DNA of 64,000 bases from Liquidambar formosana (GCA_039720395.1 CM077823.1:31454371-31518370), one strand, 5' to 3'. Counted from the first letter of the stretch, positions 1 to 13,604 are shown. Notes: generated by a model from the letters alone, not told the origin. Program-made: numbers and translations.

Positions 1-285
1 AAATGATCAAACGTGGGGCCGTAATGAACAAAGTAATTAGGTCATTGTAGTACACATCATAAATCGCATACCTTTTTTTTTTAATTGCAGCGAGAAACAA
101 AGTTGAGTTGTGTGTCAGTCAGTCATGGTCATTTTGGTCATGTGTTGTTGGAGCTCTTTTTGCCACATGTCATGTTTCATCCAAAGATTAAGACTGGCGA
201 CCCAACGACTCCCGGTTGACGTGACAACTGATCAAATAATGTGTGCGAAAAATAATTTTAAACACCTTGAATTTTTTTTTTTTTT
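1..285. other. intergenic, no gene seen
   Basis: AT-rich sequence with T-tracts. I see no coding signal. The T-run at 271-285 provides the target duplication of the MULE that follows. Confidence 0.5.
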
Positions 286-1769
286 GGGTAAATTGCACAA
301 AAGGGTCTAGAGTTTGGACTATGTTTCACTTAAGGGTACCAAATTTCAATTGCGTCACTTTGGTACCTACATTATTAGTTAGGTTTCAAATTGGGGTCCA
401 ATGTTAGAAACCGTTTGTTGAACAAACGGAACTGCCCCTATTTTTGCACATGCCATGCATGTGATCTAATTGAAATTACTTTATCCCCATTTTGCCCTTC
501 ACAGTATAAAAATCTTATTTTACCCTCCCTATTAGCCTCCTTTAAATTGTCCCCACTACTACCAGATTTGAATCTCTCCCTTCTCTCTCTTTTTCTCTCT
601 CACACACATCAGGTCACGGATCTCTCTCTTCTTTCTCTCACACACACATCAGGTCCATGCATAGTGCAACCACACCCATCTCAACTCCACTGTCAACAAC
701 AAACCCTAATCACAATCAACCCTCATCCCTTCCAAAATTCATCACCAGCACACTACTACCCACGCCACCATAGCCTCCTCCTACCAAATTCCAAACCCTA
801 AACCCAAAACACAGATCAGTGAATCAAACCCAGCCTAGCCCCACTCAAATCAAACCCACAATACTCTTCCCTTACACCCTCCAACAGCCACAACTTCTTC
901 ATTGTCGAGCCCCAACCACCACAAACACTATCATCACCAAACTATAGCAAATTTCATCCAAAACCAACCTCAAAATTAGCCCCAAAAACAGCAGCAATTT
1001 TCATCCAAAACCAACCTAAAAACTGTAGCAAAAATCATCCAAAACCAAACCCAAAAGAGTTACAAAAATTTATACCAAAAAAAAAAGGTAGAAGAAACCC
1101 AGAAAAAAAAAAAAAATGGTTTTTCCAATTGCTACCATCAAATCCCGCTGAGAAAGCACCACTGCGCATTCCAGCCTCCCTCAAGACCCTTTGGTTTCCC
1201 TACATGGCCGGTAGTAGCCCTCCCCAGCACCCAAAAAAAAAAAAAAAATCAAAATCAAAATCAAAATAATGGTTGTCAGCAACCATAGTCTTGATCTGGT
1301 GGCCATGGCCGCACCATTTTTTTTAAATAATGTGTTAATAGATAAGAGAAATGGAGGAAGGGAGAGAAAGTCAGGAGAGAAATTTGGGACTCTTAAGTGT
1401 AGCTATGATTTGATACCCAACGATTGAGATGCAAGAGAAATTTTAGGGTTTCAGCTGTGATTGAGAGATGAGATAGAGAGAGACGAGAGGGGGCGAGAGT
1501 ATAGAGAACATTGGAGAGAAAATATCGCGGGAGAGAAAATGCAGTGGGATGAGGATTGGCCAGATTCTAGAACGGTTTAGAAGGAAGTATACTTATATTC
1601 AGAACGACGGCGTTTTTTAGGGGATAATAAAGTCATTTCACAATTTCCGTTAACATCGTTTGTGATTTGTGGTCAATGTTAAAGCTGGGTACCAAAATGA
1701 CACAATTCAAATTTGGGACCCTTAAGTGAAACATGGTCCAAACTCTGGACCCTTTTATGCAATTTACCC
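286..1769. mobile_element. Nonautonomous Mutator-like element (MULE) with long terminal inverted repeats
   Basis: The left end begins GGGTAAATTGCACAAAAGGG and the reverse complement of the right end begins GGGTAAATTGCATAAAAGGG. The similarity continues for about 100 bp on each side (286-390 and 1670-1769). Nine T residues flank both ends (277-285, 1770-1778), which fits a 9-bp target duplication but is weak evidence because both sides are poly-T. The interior has CT/CACA-rich, C-rich and A-rich stretches and purine-rich GAGA tracts, but no transposase. The open frame at 391-801 is low-complexity and is not taken as a gene. The interior may be captured host sequence, but no donor is recognised. 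Confidence 0.8.
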
Positions 1770-2900
1770 TTTTTTTTTTTTGCTTTTAGATATTTCCACA
1801 CAAAGATTTTTGAAAGTAATCCAATCACATTAAACGGAATGAAATTGTTCAAGTATTCTGATCGCATTATACTTTCCGACAATTGTTTTCTAAAGTAGAT
1901 GTCAAACATTCATGGGATCTCGACCAGTATTTAAAACCATAAAACCTTTCACCCAATTGATCTTCTGAATTCCATACCAATTAGCATTTTAAAAAATCGT
2001 AAAAGTTTAGAAATGTCAATTTTACCAAAATAAAGTGTCTCCATAGGCTCGATTTGTAATATACTTCTCTAATAATATACGATAATTGAGGTGACATGCG
2101 TTGAAACTCGCGATATGATAATATAGATGATAGAAGATCATGATTTTAAAATCAAAGGTCTTGAATTTGAATCTTTAATCTCTTGTTATTGAATACATAG
2201 GTTTGTGAGTAGTAAATTATGCACATTATGGGATTAGTTTGAGTCTAAACCTTGATGAGAGTAGGATACAACTACCCACATTAAAATGTAAAAAAAAAAA
2301 ATGGTGATGCATTTTTTTATATTATTATTATTATTATTATTTTAACAAGGGTGTTTACTGTTTAGGGCTTTCTCTTCGACAAATTCTTTGGACATGTACA
2401 ATACACTGTTCCACATGCATATAGCAATACTAGACCCTTTGGCTTTTTCTTGGGGTAGCGGCAATTTTTTTTTCCTTTTTTTTTTTTGCCAAATAATGGG
2501 TATTTCAAGTCATCAGAGCCTAGACTAGTCTACGGTGATGCATAAATCACTCATAAACATATGCATTTGATAGTAAAAAAACACATACTCAGATCAAAGA
2601 ATTTCTAACTCGAAAATAAGATCTTTACCCTGGCAGATTAAATAACTCAGCATTTAAAAAGTGCAAAAATCTATATGTTGATGCGGAGCAGTCGCACTAT
2701 GAAGAGAAATAAATTAAAGATAAAAATTATCTATGGAGCAGTCACACGATAAGGATTTAGCCCCTTCACACGTCTTGTACGCGAATTCATCGCCGGATTG
2801 TATACCCACTTTGGCAAAAGACCTTTACGCATTGCACCTCACCCAGTTTCTCTCTCCATTAACCAATTAAAAAAAAAAATAGAACCCCACTTATCTATCT
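1770..2900. other. intergenic, upstream of the CYSTM gene
   Basis: AT-rich with A/T runs and an ATT microsatellite near 2325-2340. No coding region is recognised. The distal part is likely the promoter region of the gene starting at 3006. Confidence 0.4.
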
Positions 2901-2901
2901 C

Positions 2902-2911
2902 CTTTATAAAA
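2902..2911 (+). promoter_or_regulatory. TATA-box-like motif of the CYSTM gene
   Basis: TTTATAAAAG lies about 95 bp before the ATG at 3006. A CT-dinucleotide run at about 2953-2982, a common feature of plant 5'UTRs, sits between them. The transcription start is inferred to be near 2935. Confidence 0.5.
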
Positions 2912-2950
2912 GCCCCCCCACCAACAAATCCCTATTTTTCTCTCCAGTAT

Positions 2951-2985
<35 letters not shown>

Positions 2986-3005
2986 GCTTGTGAGGAACAA
3001 CAAAG

Positions 3006-3144
3006 ATGAGTTATTACAACCAGGGCCAGCCTCCCGTCGGTGCCCCTCCTCCTCAAGGTTCCGATCTGTCTCTGATATTCTTTAATTAGTGTTATATTGA
3101 TAGTTACGGGTGTATATGGGTTGATTTGGATCTGGTGAATTTAG

Positions 3145-3188
<44 letters not shown>

Positions 3189-3992
3189 GATCTTTGGTTG
3201 ATTTTGAGGGGGGTTTTTGTGATTGTATTAGGTTATCCACCAGAAGGGTATCCCAAGGACGCGTATCCACCGCCCGGGTATCCTCCACAAGGGTATCCTC
3301 CTCCAGGGGCGTATCCTCCACAAGGTTACCCTCCCCAATACGCCCCTCAGTACGGCCAGCCTCCTCCCCATCAACAACAGCAATCTGGAGGCCCTGGTTG
3401 CCTTGAAGGCTGGTATGCTCCACCCTCTATCTCTCTCTATATCTCGATATATATGTATATACACACACATATGATTGGGTCAAACCCAGTAGATCTGGGT
3501 CGTCTTTTTGAGTTTAGAACGAGTCAACGAGTCAACTCGTCTGCCGGCTTACAATAGCTAAAGTGCGCACTTGGGAACTTGTGCCGCGGAGACTCTTAGG
3601 TTCCGTCAACCACGAGGTCGACGTGAACAGTTGTGGTTGCTTTATTTACTCGAATTTCCGAAACTAACCTTCTTTTGTTGTTGGGAGAATGGGAGGGTGT
3701 TTTGGGTATTTAAGTTGTTGGGAAACACCGACTAATGGTCCTCTGAGCTGTAAAGGTTTATACATGCACAGAAAAAGATTTAAATATTAGTGGGAATTTC
3801 AAGAAACCGACTTTACCCATTGGTTTTGGAGTGCTCAATTAAACTTAAACAGGGTCGAATTAGTCCATAAAATATAGTTGATTATCACAAGCAGGATGAA
3901 TTTGAATCTATGCTAATTTTTTTTAAATTTAAATAAAAATGTGCAGCCTGGCTGCTCTGTGTTGTTGCTGCCTCTTGGATGCCTGCTTTTGA
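3006..3992 (+). CDS. Cysteine-rich transmembrane module (CYSTM) protein with proline-rich YPP repeats
   Basis: Three exons are inferred: 3006-3057, 3232-3412 and 3947-3992. They have GT-AG introns, join in frame and give 92 aa. The N-terminus (MSYYNQGQPPVGAPPPQG) leads into repeated GYPP, AYPP and QGYPP motifs, then a Q-rich stretch, then a short Cys-rich C-terminal helix (CLEGCLAALCCCCLLDACF) that is the hallmark of the plant CYSTM family. Members are short tail-anchored proteins, many implicated in stress responses, in which the Cys-rich helix associates with membrane. That role is family knowledge and is not shown here. The start is chosen because MSYYNQ is the usual family beginning and the exon phases fit. 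Intron 1 carries a T-run of about 35 followed by TG repeats. The 3'UTR probably runs to about 4300. Fully open, no defects. Confidence 0.9.
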
Positions 3993-5431
3993 TGAGAGAG
4001 ATAAACCTGCAAAGAAGAAGATCTGATTGGAGTTTGATTTGATGGAACGGCGTAGACATGTCGAACCCTTCCTTTGGAGTGTCATCAAAAGGGTCTTTCT
4101 CTCTCTGTTTCTGCTTTTGATTTTTCCTTTCTCCTGTTGCCTGTTACCTTTCATTAATAAGTTGGAACGTTTACTTTGGAATTGTGGTTTCATATGATTG
4201 GAGTTTTCCATTAAGCCCATGGCTATGTCTATGATCAGATCAATTTTTTTTTTCTCTCTTTTTCTTCCTATTTTTAGGTGTGTATAAATTGGAAATTCAT
4301 TGACCATCTATATATCATCTTTTAGATTTGGTTTCTAGTTTGTTTTTTTATTTTATTTTTATGGGTTGTTGTTGTTGTTGATGGGTTGAGTTGGGTATAG
4401 GCTGGACAAAGGAAGGCCTTTTGGCTTGGTTTGCTTATTTAAAAGTTTTTTTAGTAGTAACTTCCCCCCCCCCCCCCAAAAAAAAAAAAAAAAAAAAAAA
4501 AAGGAAACCATTTTCTGGTCGTTTTAGAATTTTGGAAGTATTTTATCTAATTTTTGACTATTAGAATTTGATAATTTGAACTTTCCAGAGCAAAAAAAGT
4601 ACTTTTGAAAACACTAACGAAGATGCATGTTGCATGTAAACTGTATCTTACGACTTTGGATTTGGTGGTGGTAGATTCGGGCACTACCCCCACCATTAAG
4701 ACCATCGATGTTAATGGTGGTGGTAGATACCATCACCATTCAGCTTTCCCACTTCAACGAACCTAGGTCAAGTCCCTGTTTTTGACCCTACCACTTCCTC
4801 TTTAGGTGGTAGAGCCTCCACCACCACCACCTGTTTACCTTTTTTTCCGTTTTGTTTTGTTTTGGTGTTATTGGGTTCTTTGACTGGGAGAGGATTTGAG
4901 TTGATAAAACTCACATGATGCCGGGGTGAAATGGATTTTTGGATTAGTTTTTAGACGGTTCGGATTTAAAGATCAAAAGTTATTACTGAAATGACCAAAA
5001 TGATCTCAATGGATAATTTTTTTATCTTTAATTCCAAGCCATCTAAAAGCTAATTTAAGGGTTCATTTTATTTTAACTCCGTACTGAGTTTTATCAACTT
5101 ATCAACTTAACACTGAAGTCAAGGAAACTCAGCATTGAAATCCTTTTCCTTGATTGACCCCTCGCCATCTCCCTTTATCTTGTCACCTTTGCCCCCTATT
5201 GGGTTTGCACTGCTGTGCTTGCTCTAACCCCGCAAACCTTTTTAATCGATTTTATGATGGAAATTTGTCCCAAATTTTTTTCTTAAATTCAATATCCCAA
5301 ACAATGTGACAACATACTAGCCCACAACTTTAAAATTTGGAATATCAATTAGCAAGATCTTGAATTTGGGAAAAAAGTTTTAAAATTTATAGCACTGCCT
5401 TTTTATTAGTATTAGTATCTGATTTATTTAT
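3993..5431. other. 3' flank of the CYSTM gene and intergenic DNA
   Basis: Likely 3'UTR to about 4300, then AT-rich sequence with a C-run followed by an A-run near 4463-4502. At 4660-4830 there is a local run of GGTGG and CCACC motifs without coding sense. No gene is recognised. Confidence 0.4.
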
Positions 5432-5731
5432 TTGGATACGAAGTATTTTATTTATTTCTTGCATGGAGATCAACCATTAATGGAGTGGCAAAAGGAGGAA
5501 CGCAACTTCCAGACAGTCCGTTTGACCCGTAACCTTGAGAATAAAAGAATACTTCTTCCCTCCAGAATCAAGCCATGGCCTTCAGCAGCCACCAAGGCGC
5601 TTTTGTTTTTTCATCTGTCGGTAGTTAAAAGAACTTTAGAAGGGGAGAGGTATCTTAGGCCAGGGGACCATTGGCCAATTGCCACTAAGGATTGTATCGC
5701 TTCATTGCTTGTTTCAAAAATAAGATATTGG
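5432..5731 (+). other. Unrecognised open frame, doubtful
   Basis: An open frame runs through this stretch with a mixed residue composition (for example EWQKEERNFQTVRLTRN and GDHWPIATKD). It is more protein-like than its surroundings. I do not recognise the family, there is no clear exon structure, and the end of the frame runs into the neighbouring MITE. It could be an exon or a decayed transposon piece. Confidence 0.2.
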
Positions 5732-5733
5732 TA

Positions 5734-6000
5734 CTCTTCGTTCTTAAATTATTGGCTTCATTTTATTTTATTTTATTTTTTTTTTTTTTTTGAGATGTAT
5801 CAAAATTATTATCACATTCTAAAAGTTAATGATTTTTTTTTCTTCTCAAAGTACTCTTAAAAGGGTATTCTCTATTTTTCCAATATTTTGTTCACTTGAG
5901 AGCAAAATTAGAATGTCAAAATACATACATTGCTATGAATGCATTTGATAGGATTTTCTATGTTTTTTCAAAGGGGACAATCAATTAAGAAGGAGCGAGT
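5734..6000. mobile_element. Stowaway-like MITE
   Basis: The ends CTCTTCGTTCTTAA and, reverse-complemented, CTCGCTCCTTCTTAA are similar. TA flanks both sides (5732-5733, 6001-6002), as in Tc1/mariner-type Stowaway MITEs. The right-hand interior (GAGAGCAAAATT, ATTTGATAGGATT) resembles the right part of the element ending at 22476. Confidence 0.6.
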
Positions 6001-7353
6001 AATATAATATCCAAAGGATTAATCCTAAGGATAATTCAGCTGGCAAGGAATCCCGTTTTAGGAAGTAGAGGTCCTCAATTCGACTCTTGTTAAACTCTTT
6101 GAGATTACCCACATAAGGTTTCATGATTCAAAGACTTGTTACTTGTATTGCTTATTCCGAAAAATAAAACTTATTTCCTAAACCAAGATTAGGCACCTGG
6201 AGCAGGCACATAATAGTAGCCTCCAAAGCCAAAGATAAAATTAGCACGACGACAGAACACGACTAGTGAAATTATCATTTGCTCCAGCACTCGGCCAACG
6301 AGTGCTAGCTACCTTCCCTCAACCAATGTAAAAATCTCTCCCTCACATTCTCTCCTCTCCTCTCCTCTCCTCTCCTTTGCTACCCTCCTCTCTCTCCGAC
6401 CCCTATCCCGCCCTCTCTTTCTTTGGAAACCTTAACCATAACTCCTAATTAACTTTTGCAAAAATTTTAAGAGGAGAGGATTGCACATGGTTTTAATTTT
6501 GAAGTCTCATGCTTTGCTTGGATTGACTGATTTGGAGAGAAAATAAAATAAATGGAGAGGAGGGGACATACTTTCCCTTATTGGTGAGTTTTATGAGAGA
6601 AAAGAAAATGAATGGATGGGTTCAAAACCCATCTAAGGCCCAAGGCCCACCCTTTTCCTCACACAAGTGGGGAAGAAATGGAGGGAAATGAGTAAACTTG
6701 TTTCATGCAACTTTTGTAACACCCATTTTGCCTATTAACCAGTAAAGAAAAACTTTTGTGCACCTTTTCTGGACTTGAGTCTTACAACTTTTAAGTGCCT
6801 TCTGAAGAGCACTTCACAAAATAGCTAGTGCCTTCTGAAGAGTCTCTGGATCGTCAAATAACCATGTGTCCTTCATGAAGTAGTTCGTCTTGCTTCCTCT
6901 ATTGACTCTTTAAGATCTCAAACTACATTTAATTTGGCAGTTTTATGGGGGTGATTTTGGACTAATGTAGAAATATGGGCAAGTTTTTTGTGGGCACAAT
7001 AAACTTAATTTAAATTGTTATATGCTTGAATTTTTTTTTATATAGTTCCTTTTGTCAGCTAATTTTTTGAAAAACAAATAGCGATTTGTTTATGGTTCAA
7101 ATTAATCATCAGTTCAACTGAATACTCTTACTAAGATCCAAACCTTATTCCAATACTTCCGGCACAGAGTATAAAACCATGGTTGAGGCACCATTAATGG
7201 ATAAGGCTAAACAATGCAAGAAATATTGGAATTCTTATTTTGTTTTGCTTCTTTTGCTGCATTTTGGAATTTAGTTGTTCTCGCTCGGTTTTTTTCTCCT
7301 TTTTAGTGACTAATAATAAAAATCAAACCTCTAAACCTCACTCTTTTTTCTTT
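6001..7353. other. intergenic, no gene seen
   Basis: Contains a CTCCT microsatellite near 6350-6377 and purine-rich stretches near 6530-6680. No coding region or transposon termini are recognised. Confidence 0.4.
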
Positions 7354-8778
7354 TTCTTTTTTGAGAAAATTACACTTTGCTCCTTTCATCTTTTGCCAAA
7401 AATCACTTTTCACCCCTCATCTACAAAATCCTACAAATACCCTCCCCCGAAATAGTGGAACAGAATAATAGGCTAACGGCGTTAACAGAATGCATGGAAT
7501 GACCAATTTGCCCTTAGTGCTGAAGACGTGAAATGACCAAGAAGCCCATCCACTTTTCCCACTGTTTGACCTCCACATATAAAAGCTTCCCCAGGAAGCT
7601 TCCAGACCGATTCACTTCCTTCTTGCCTTTTCGTATGTGCTGTATGATCACTCTCCATGGTGTTGCACCATAATCATCATCTTTGAAGGAAATCGTTGAG
7701 AGTAGGAGACACCATCTTCGTCATTAGCATCTTAGGATACCCATAGCTTGTTTTTTACGGTTTTGAATATCATAGGGTTGAGGTAACAGTTTGATTTCGC
7801 CAAAATATATCCCAATATCTACTCTTAATCTCTCCATTTTAAACTAATGGAAGTAGGTGCATGTAATTTTTTTTCGATATTATGCTATGTTGATCAGTGA
7901 TTAGGGTTATAGTCAAGAATATGTGTTAGGGTTCAGGGGTTTTAAAAAATTAGTGTAATAGGCTATAAAAAACCCCACATGTTGTTGAGATTTGTAATAC
8001 ATGTGTAAGTTATAAGAGAAATGGAGAAAAAGTTTGAATCTTGATATATTAGGGTTGATGTTGGATAGTGTAATGAGCAAAAAATTAGGGCTTTTGTTGT
8101 TGTCATAGTAGAATATGGTTATTTAACGAAATAACGTATTGCATGGGACGTGAATATGCTCCCAATAACTGTTATGCATGAAAATAGTGTAGTGGTCCCC
8201 AATTGATTGTGAATTCGAGAAATTAAGGACCACTGACTGTGAAGGCAGTGTACTTTAACATGTGGACCCAACTAAATTATTGTAAAAATTTCCATTTTGG
8301 TGTTCATTTCCTAAATTAATTAATACCAACGAAAAGAAATTACTAGTCAATTTATTTCCAGTTTGCAGTCAATTTATAACAAGTTGACACTATGGTATCA
8401 ATTTGCATAAAGTTAGGCATCAAAAGATAAATTGCTGCTTTGTTGAAGTAGCATTTGTCTACATAGGAATCAGTCTGCTTAAAGTAATGCACCTTTCTTT
8501 TCAGTTTGCAATCAATTTATAGCTCGTTTCCATATTGCTTTATTAATTGTTTGTTTATGAAAAATAAGGACATGTCAGGTATGATGTTGTTATGTATATA
8601 AATAATGCATATTTTTTTATTGTGTCATTTTTTTTAATGTGGCATGTTTAAAAAATCCAAGGTTTCCTAATGGAAACTTTCAATGGTTTGTTCCCAATAA
8701 AATTGTGGCATTTTTTACTGTGGCCCTTTTTTTTTTAAAAATCTAAATACTGTACTTTAAGCATACTTTGTTATTATT

Positions 8779-11700
8779 TTGTTGTCAATTAATTTGAACA
8801 TTTATTTGACAAGTGTTTGTTCTTATGACTTGATCAGTAGATTGGCTACTTCGTGGTTTACATTAGAGATCTATTACAATGGTTATTTTGTAGATGTGCC
8901 CCAAAATATGTATTTTGGTGGAGAGGTTCATATAGAGCCATCCATTGACCTTGATAGGATGTCTTATCTTGAGATGCAAACCATTTTAGAAGAGTTAAGA
9001 CAGCTTAGGGTAGCTACTATATACCATAAGATACCTGACTAAGATCTTGATGATGGCTTGAGGTTAGTTACTACTGATCAAGACTGTCCTAGATATGTTT
9101 GTAATCCATATTGGTAGAAGCAATATCTAAATCTATACTATGGCAGATATGGATGAAGTGTTAAATGAAAAGTACCATTGGCAACAATGGAAATGGATGG
9201 TGTCCAAGAAGCCAATAGAGGTAGAAGAGTTTGATTTTGGTTGATAGTAGCTTAGATTCTCTTTATTCACTAATTAGTAAGGAAGATTCATGTTCTGATA
9301 GTGATTATGACCCAAACAGTTATGGTGGACATGTAGGTGGTGGTGTAAGTGAGGATGATGAATCTATAGGAGGATGGTAATTCTGATGAAGGTGAAGGTT
9401 TGGAGGATGGTAATTCTGATGAAACTGAAGTTATGGGTGATGGCAATATAAGTGAAGGCGATGAGGTGTTCAGTGATTATGCTCTTAGTGATGATTTATG
9501 TAGTTTGGTTGATAATGACATGGAAGATGAAGGACCTAGATACCTAGAGGTCCATGAAAATAGGGACATAGGAGAACCCACAGTTGTGTCTAGGCCAACT
9601 ATTTAGCTTAGCTGCTATGTTTAGAGCTGCATTGAGAGAGCATTGTATTAAAGAAGGTTGTGACTTTAGGTCTAAGAAAAATGAGTTAACAAGAATCACA
9701 GCTGTTTGTAAGTTTGAGTGTGGTTGGTGTATCCATGCTTACAAAAAAGGGGATACATCATTTCAAATTACAAGTTACAGACTTAAACATCATTTCAAAT
9801 CACAAGTTACAGACTTAAACAGTCTTGTCTAAGGACTTATGAGAATAGGCAAGCTAATTCAGCATGGTTTAGCAGGCACTATTTAGAGAAGTTGAGGGAT
9901 GACTCTAAATGGAAGACTAAAGCTATGCAAAGAACCATTAGGAGAAAGTTAATGATTGATGTGTCCCCTATGCAAATGTATAAGGCAAAAAGAAGAGCAA
10001 TTGAGGAAATTGAGGGGAATGCAATAAAACAATACATGAAGATTAGGTTGTATGCCATGATGATTTTAAAGCATAATCCAAATAGTGCAGCTTTGGTGAA
10101 AGTTGAGCGGCTTGGACGTGGCTGCAACTTTTTAGAGATTATTTGTTATCTTTGATGCTCAAAGAAGAGGGTTGCTGGCTATAGTTAAGCCCTTTATAGA
10201 CCTTGATGCTTGCCATCTTAAGTATGAATTGGACAATTTTCTTTTATTTTTCTTTACTTTTCATTTCTGTTTTTTCTGTTAATGTTTTACCTATTGTTTT
10301 TTTTTCATTTTCTTTTACATACTAGTTATTGCAAAATGAAATTGTAACCCCTTTGTTTTCAAAATATGTTTATGTAATGTAGGGATATTTTGGAGGCCTA
10401 GTTGTTGCATGCAGTAGCATGCAATGGGAATGACAGAATGTACCCAGTAGCTACGGCTGTTGTTGAGTCAGAATGCAAAGATAACTGGAGCTGGTTTTTG
10501 GAAAATTAAGTAGCTGTGATTGGGTGAGTTGAAGACTTTGGGTAGACATTTATTTCTGACAGGCAGAAGGTAATATTCACATATAAGTATGACATATTTT
10601 TTTCCATATACAATTCACAACTACCAATGCATGATTTATTTAAACTAAATTGCAGGGACTTGTACCTAGCTTCGATGCAATGCTTCCTAAGGCTGATCAT
10701 AGGTTCTACATTAGTAGTATGTATGTCGACTTTAAAGCTGAGTTTAAAGGAAAAGCCCTCAAAGATCTCATGTGGCAGGCTGCATCAGCTTATATAGTCC
10801 AAGAGTTTACTCAAGCTAGGGAGAAAATTAAGAAAAAGAGTCAAGTAGCTTACAATTGGTTGGCAGCTGTTAACCCAATACAGTAGGCTAGGTATGCATT
10901 TACTTCTAGGCCAAAATGTGATCTCTTGAACGACAACCTGTCAAAGTCATTCAATAGCATGATAATGGAAGATAGGGAAAAGCCCATTATCACATGCATT
11001 GAGACAATTAGGAGAATACTAATGAAGAGATATCAGGTGAGCAAAGTCAAAATGAGTCATCACCAATGGCTTTTGTGTCCAAGAATTCAACAGAAGTTGG
11101 AGGATAGAAAGGAAGATGCTAAGTTCTGTGAGGCAACATATGCAAGAGGTACACTGCTTAAGGTGACATATAAGTCACAAACCTTAGTTGCTGACCTAGA
11201 GAGGAGGACTTGCATATGTAGACAGTAGAACCTCACTGGTGTGCCTTGTTGTCATGCCATTATTGCTATTTATGTTGATGGTTCGCAACTAGAGGATGAT
11301 GTGGACCCTTATTTCCATGTAGAAACCTATTTGAGGTCTTATGATCCCATTATTGTACCAATCTTAGATGAGAAGCATTGGACAGGTGTTGACCCAGGTG
11401 AACCTGTTATGCCATTTCCATTGCATAGACCTCTTAGTAGGCCTAAGAGGGTGAGGAGGAAGGGTGTTGATGAGCCTGTCAATCCATATCATATACGTAA
11501 GCATCATCAATTATTAAGATGTTCGAAATGCAGAGTGTATGGGCATAATACTCGCACATGCAAAGGGCAAGTAAATCGTAAGAAAAAGAATGCATCATCA
11601 GCTAGTGGACAAGCTAGTGCACCAAACATGGTAATAAATCCATTTTTTTTTTACTTATTTGCTATTTATTGTTAGTCATTACACTTTTTTAAAAAAAATT

Positions 11701-12050
11701 TCTTAATAATCTATTACAAATATAGGAGGGAGCACCACAAACAAGTGCTAGTATAGGCACAGCTGCTGGGAGAGGTACAAGAGTTAGTTCAAATACTGGG
11801 AGAGGTAGAGGAGTTGCAACAATTGCTAGGGAGAGGCAGAGGTATGGGTAGACCAAGGAGGGTAGAGGGTGGGAGAGGTGGAGTTGCTACTAATGTTGGG
11901 ACTGTTGGAAGAGGTGCAGCTGATGGGATAGGTGTAGCTTCTGATAATGTTGGAACTATTGGAAGAGGTGCAGTTGCTGCTAGTGGTGGAGTAGCTAGTA
12001 ATGTTGGGGTTGTTGGGAGAGGTGTTGCAACCTCAAATGTATCAGCTTGA
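8779..12050 (+). pseudogene. MURA-type MULE transposase, decayed
   Basis: Pieces in order: an N-terminal PB1-like domain of plant MULE transposases (about 8851-9020; SYLEMQTILEEL); an acidic linker (9400-9560); a MuDR DNA-binding domain (about 9610-9830; CKFECGWCIHAYKK); the DDE core (about 9860-10880) including IDLDACHLK, GNDRMYPVATAVVE and SDRQK then GLVPSFDAML split by an intron at about 10570-10655; a SWIM zinc finger (11205-11280; CIC then TGVPCCHA); a zinc knuckle CSKCRVYGHNTRTC (about 11520-11565); and a Gly/Arg-rich tail (11750-12050). The frame is broken many times. Stops replace the conserved Trp of the SWIM finger (TAG at 11226-11228) and the Trp expected after NPIQ (TAG near 10885). 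Its job was to cut at the element's own terminal repeats. No function is expected now. Confidence 0.88.
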
Positions 12051-13604
12051 GACAAGGGAAAATCCCCAATGAGTGAGACATGAAGTTATTCTTAGTTCTT
12101 AATTTTTTGGTTTCTTTGTATGTCATGCCAAAACTAATTTTCCATTTTTTTCTTAAATTATAGTTGAATTTAATGCTACTTGGTTACGAATTGGAAAACG
12201 AAATTCTACACTATTGTTTTAATTTTACATATATTAATAACTTACATAGACTCTATCAAAAGTTATCCATATATGTAAAAAAAAATGGATACTTTACATA
12301 GACTTTATAAATAAATAAATAAAAAAGGATAACTTACATAGACTTTTTATACATATTTGTAGGTTGGACCAGCTTTCACTACACTTGGTTCAGCCACATT
12401 TAGTACCAGGACACCTATTGTTCATTCCTACCAAGTCCGGCACCCATGATTTCCCTATGGTTTGGAATGTCAAAAGGATCATCAAGTAGTTAAACATCTT
12501 CAAATGTGACTTAAGACGGACTAAATACACAAGGATCTGCTATGAGGTAATTTTATTCGTTCATATATCACTTAAATGCCTTTATATCATGTAGATATAT
12601 TGTTGTCCACTTTTCTAACATCCAACTATGGAATTTTTACGTAGTGATGACTATGCTTGGAAATGAACCAGCTGGGAATTGGCAGCTGGCAGTGGGTGGA
12701 CCTTATTTTGCCTTTTTTGAACTACTGAAGTAGTTTTTGGACATGATATATAAATGAATGCATTATAATTGCACATCTTTTTTAGACAGTATATTTAATA
12801 GGTGGCTATATTGGTTGCAAAGGGCAACATTTTTTTTTAGGATACATTATGCATTATAATTCCACAGTATGCATTTTAATTGCACAGTTTTTTTTTGTAT
12901 AGCAAACTGTATATATGGACTAGGGCAGGTACATCTTACATAGAATGGTTGGACAAGCCTTTTATATATATGTGCCCATGATAGTTGCACATGTTTCTTT
13001 TTTGGACAGAATGTAAAAGTATGATATATGTAATGGAGGTGGCATGATATATGCCATGCCAATGAATGTATGTGGCACATCTTTATTTTTTTGGGATGCA
13101 TTATGTTTAATTCAAAATTCAATATCCATCTTATTCATATAAATAGCCAAATGGTATACGAATTATGCTTGGTATAGGTTAATCGATGAATATATATGTC
13201 AATTAGCAAACACAAGCATTTTAGTAAATGGAATGCTCCAACTTTTTAAGGCATCGCATTTGGCTATATGCATTAATATAATAGGTTCATATGGATATAG
13301 GATTGTTCAATAGGTCACTGCCTGGCCACAGCCTAGCAATTGCTTGGCAACGGCCTGCCCATGGCTTGGCCACGGCATGGCCACATATTTGTACCACCCC
13401 TATTCAATGTAAATGCCACTTGAATCATTTCAGCATGAAGTGTTGCTGCTGCTAGGTGTGTGTGTGAGATAGATAGGATATTTTTCTTAAGGTACTGATA
13501 CTAAGGCCATACATAGCATAACTGTTGCTTTGCTTGTGGTAGGATCCATGCGATTTAAAGAGTTTGTGAATTTAAGGCACTCGGGTCCATATAGGGTAAT
13601 GCCT

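Noticed and set aside
3082..3423. Minus-strand frame over the CYSTM exons
   Set aside because: It is the complement of the YPP repeats and an intronic T-run.
7321..7340. Inverted similarity just outside the 8.4-kb MULE (TCAAACCTCTAA versus TTAGAGGGGTTTGA near 15763)
   Set aside because: Short and imperfect, and it lies outside the exact 9-bp duplication. It may be chance or an older host element split by the MULE.
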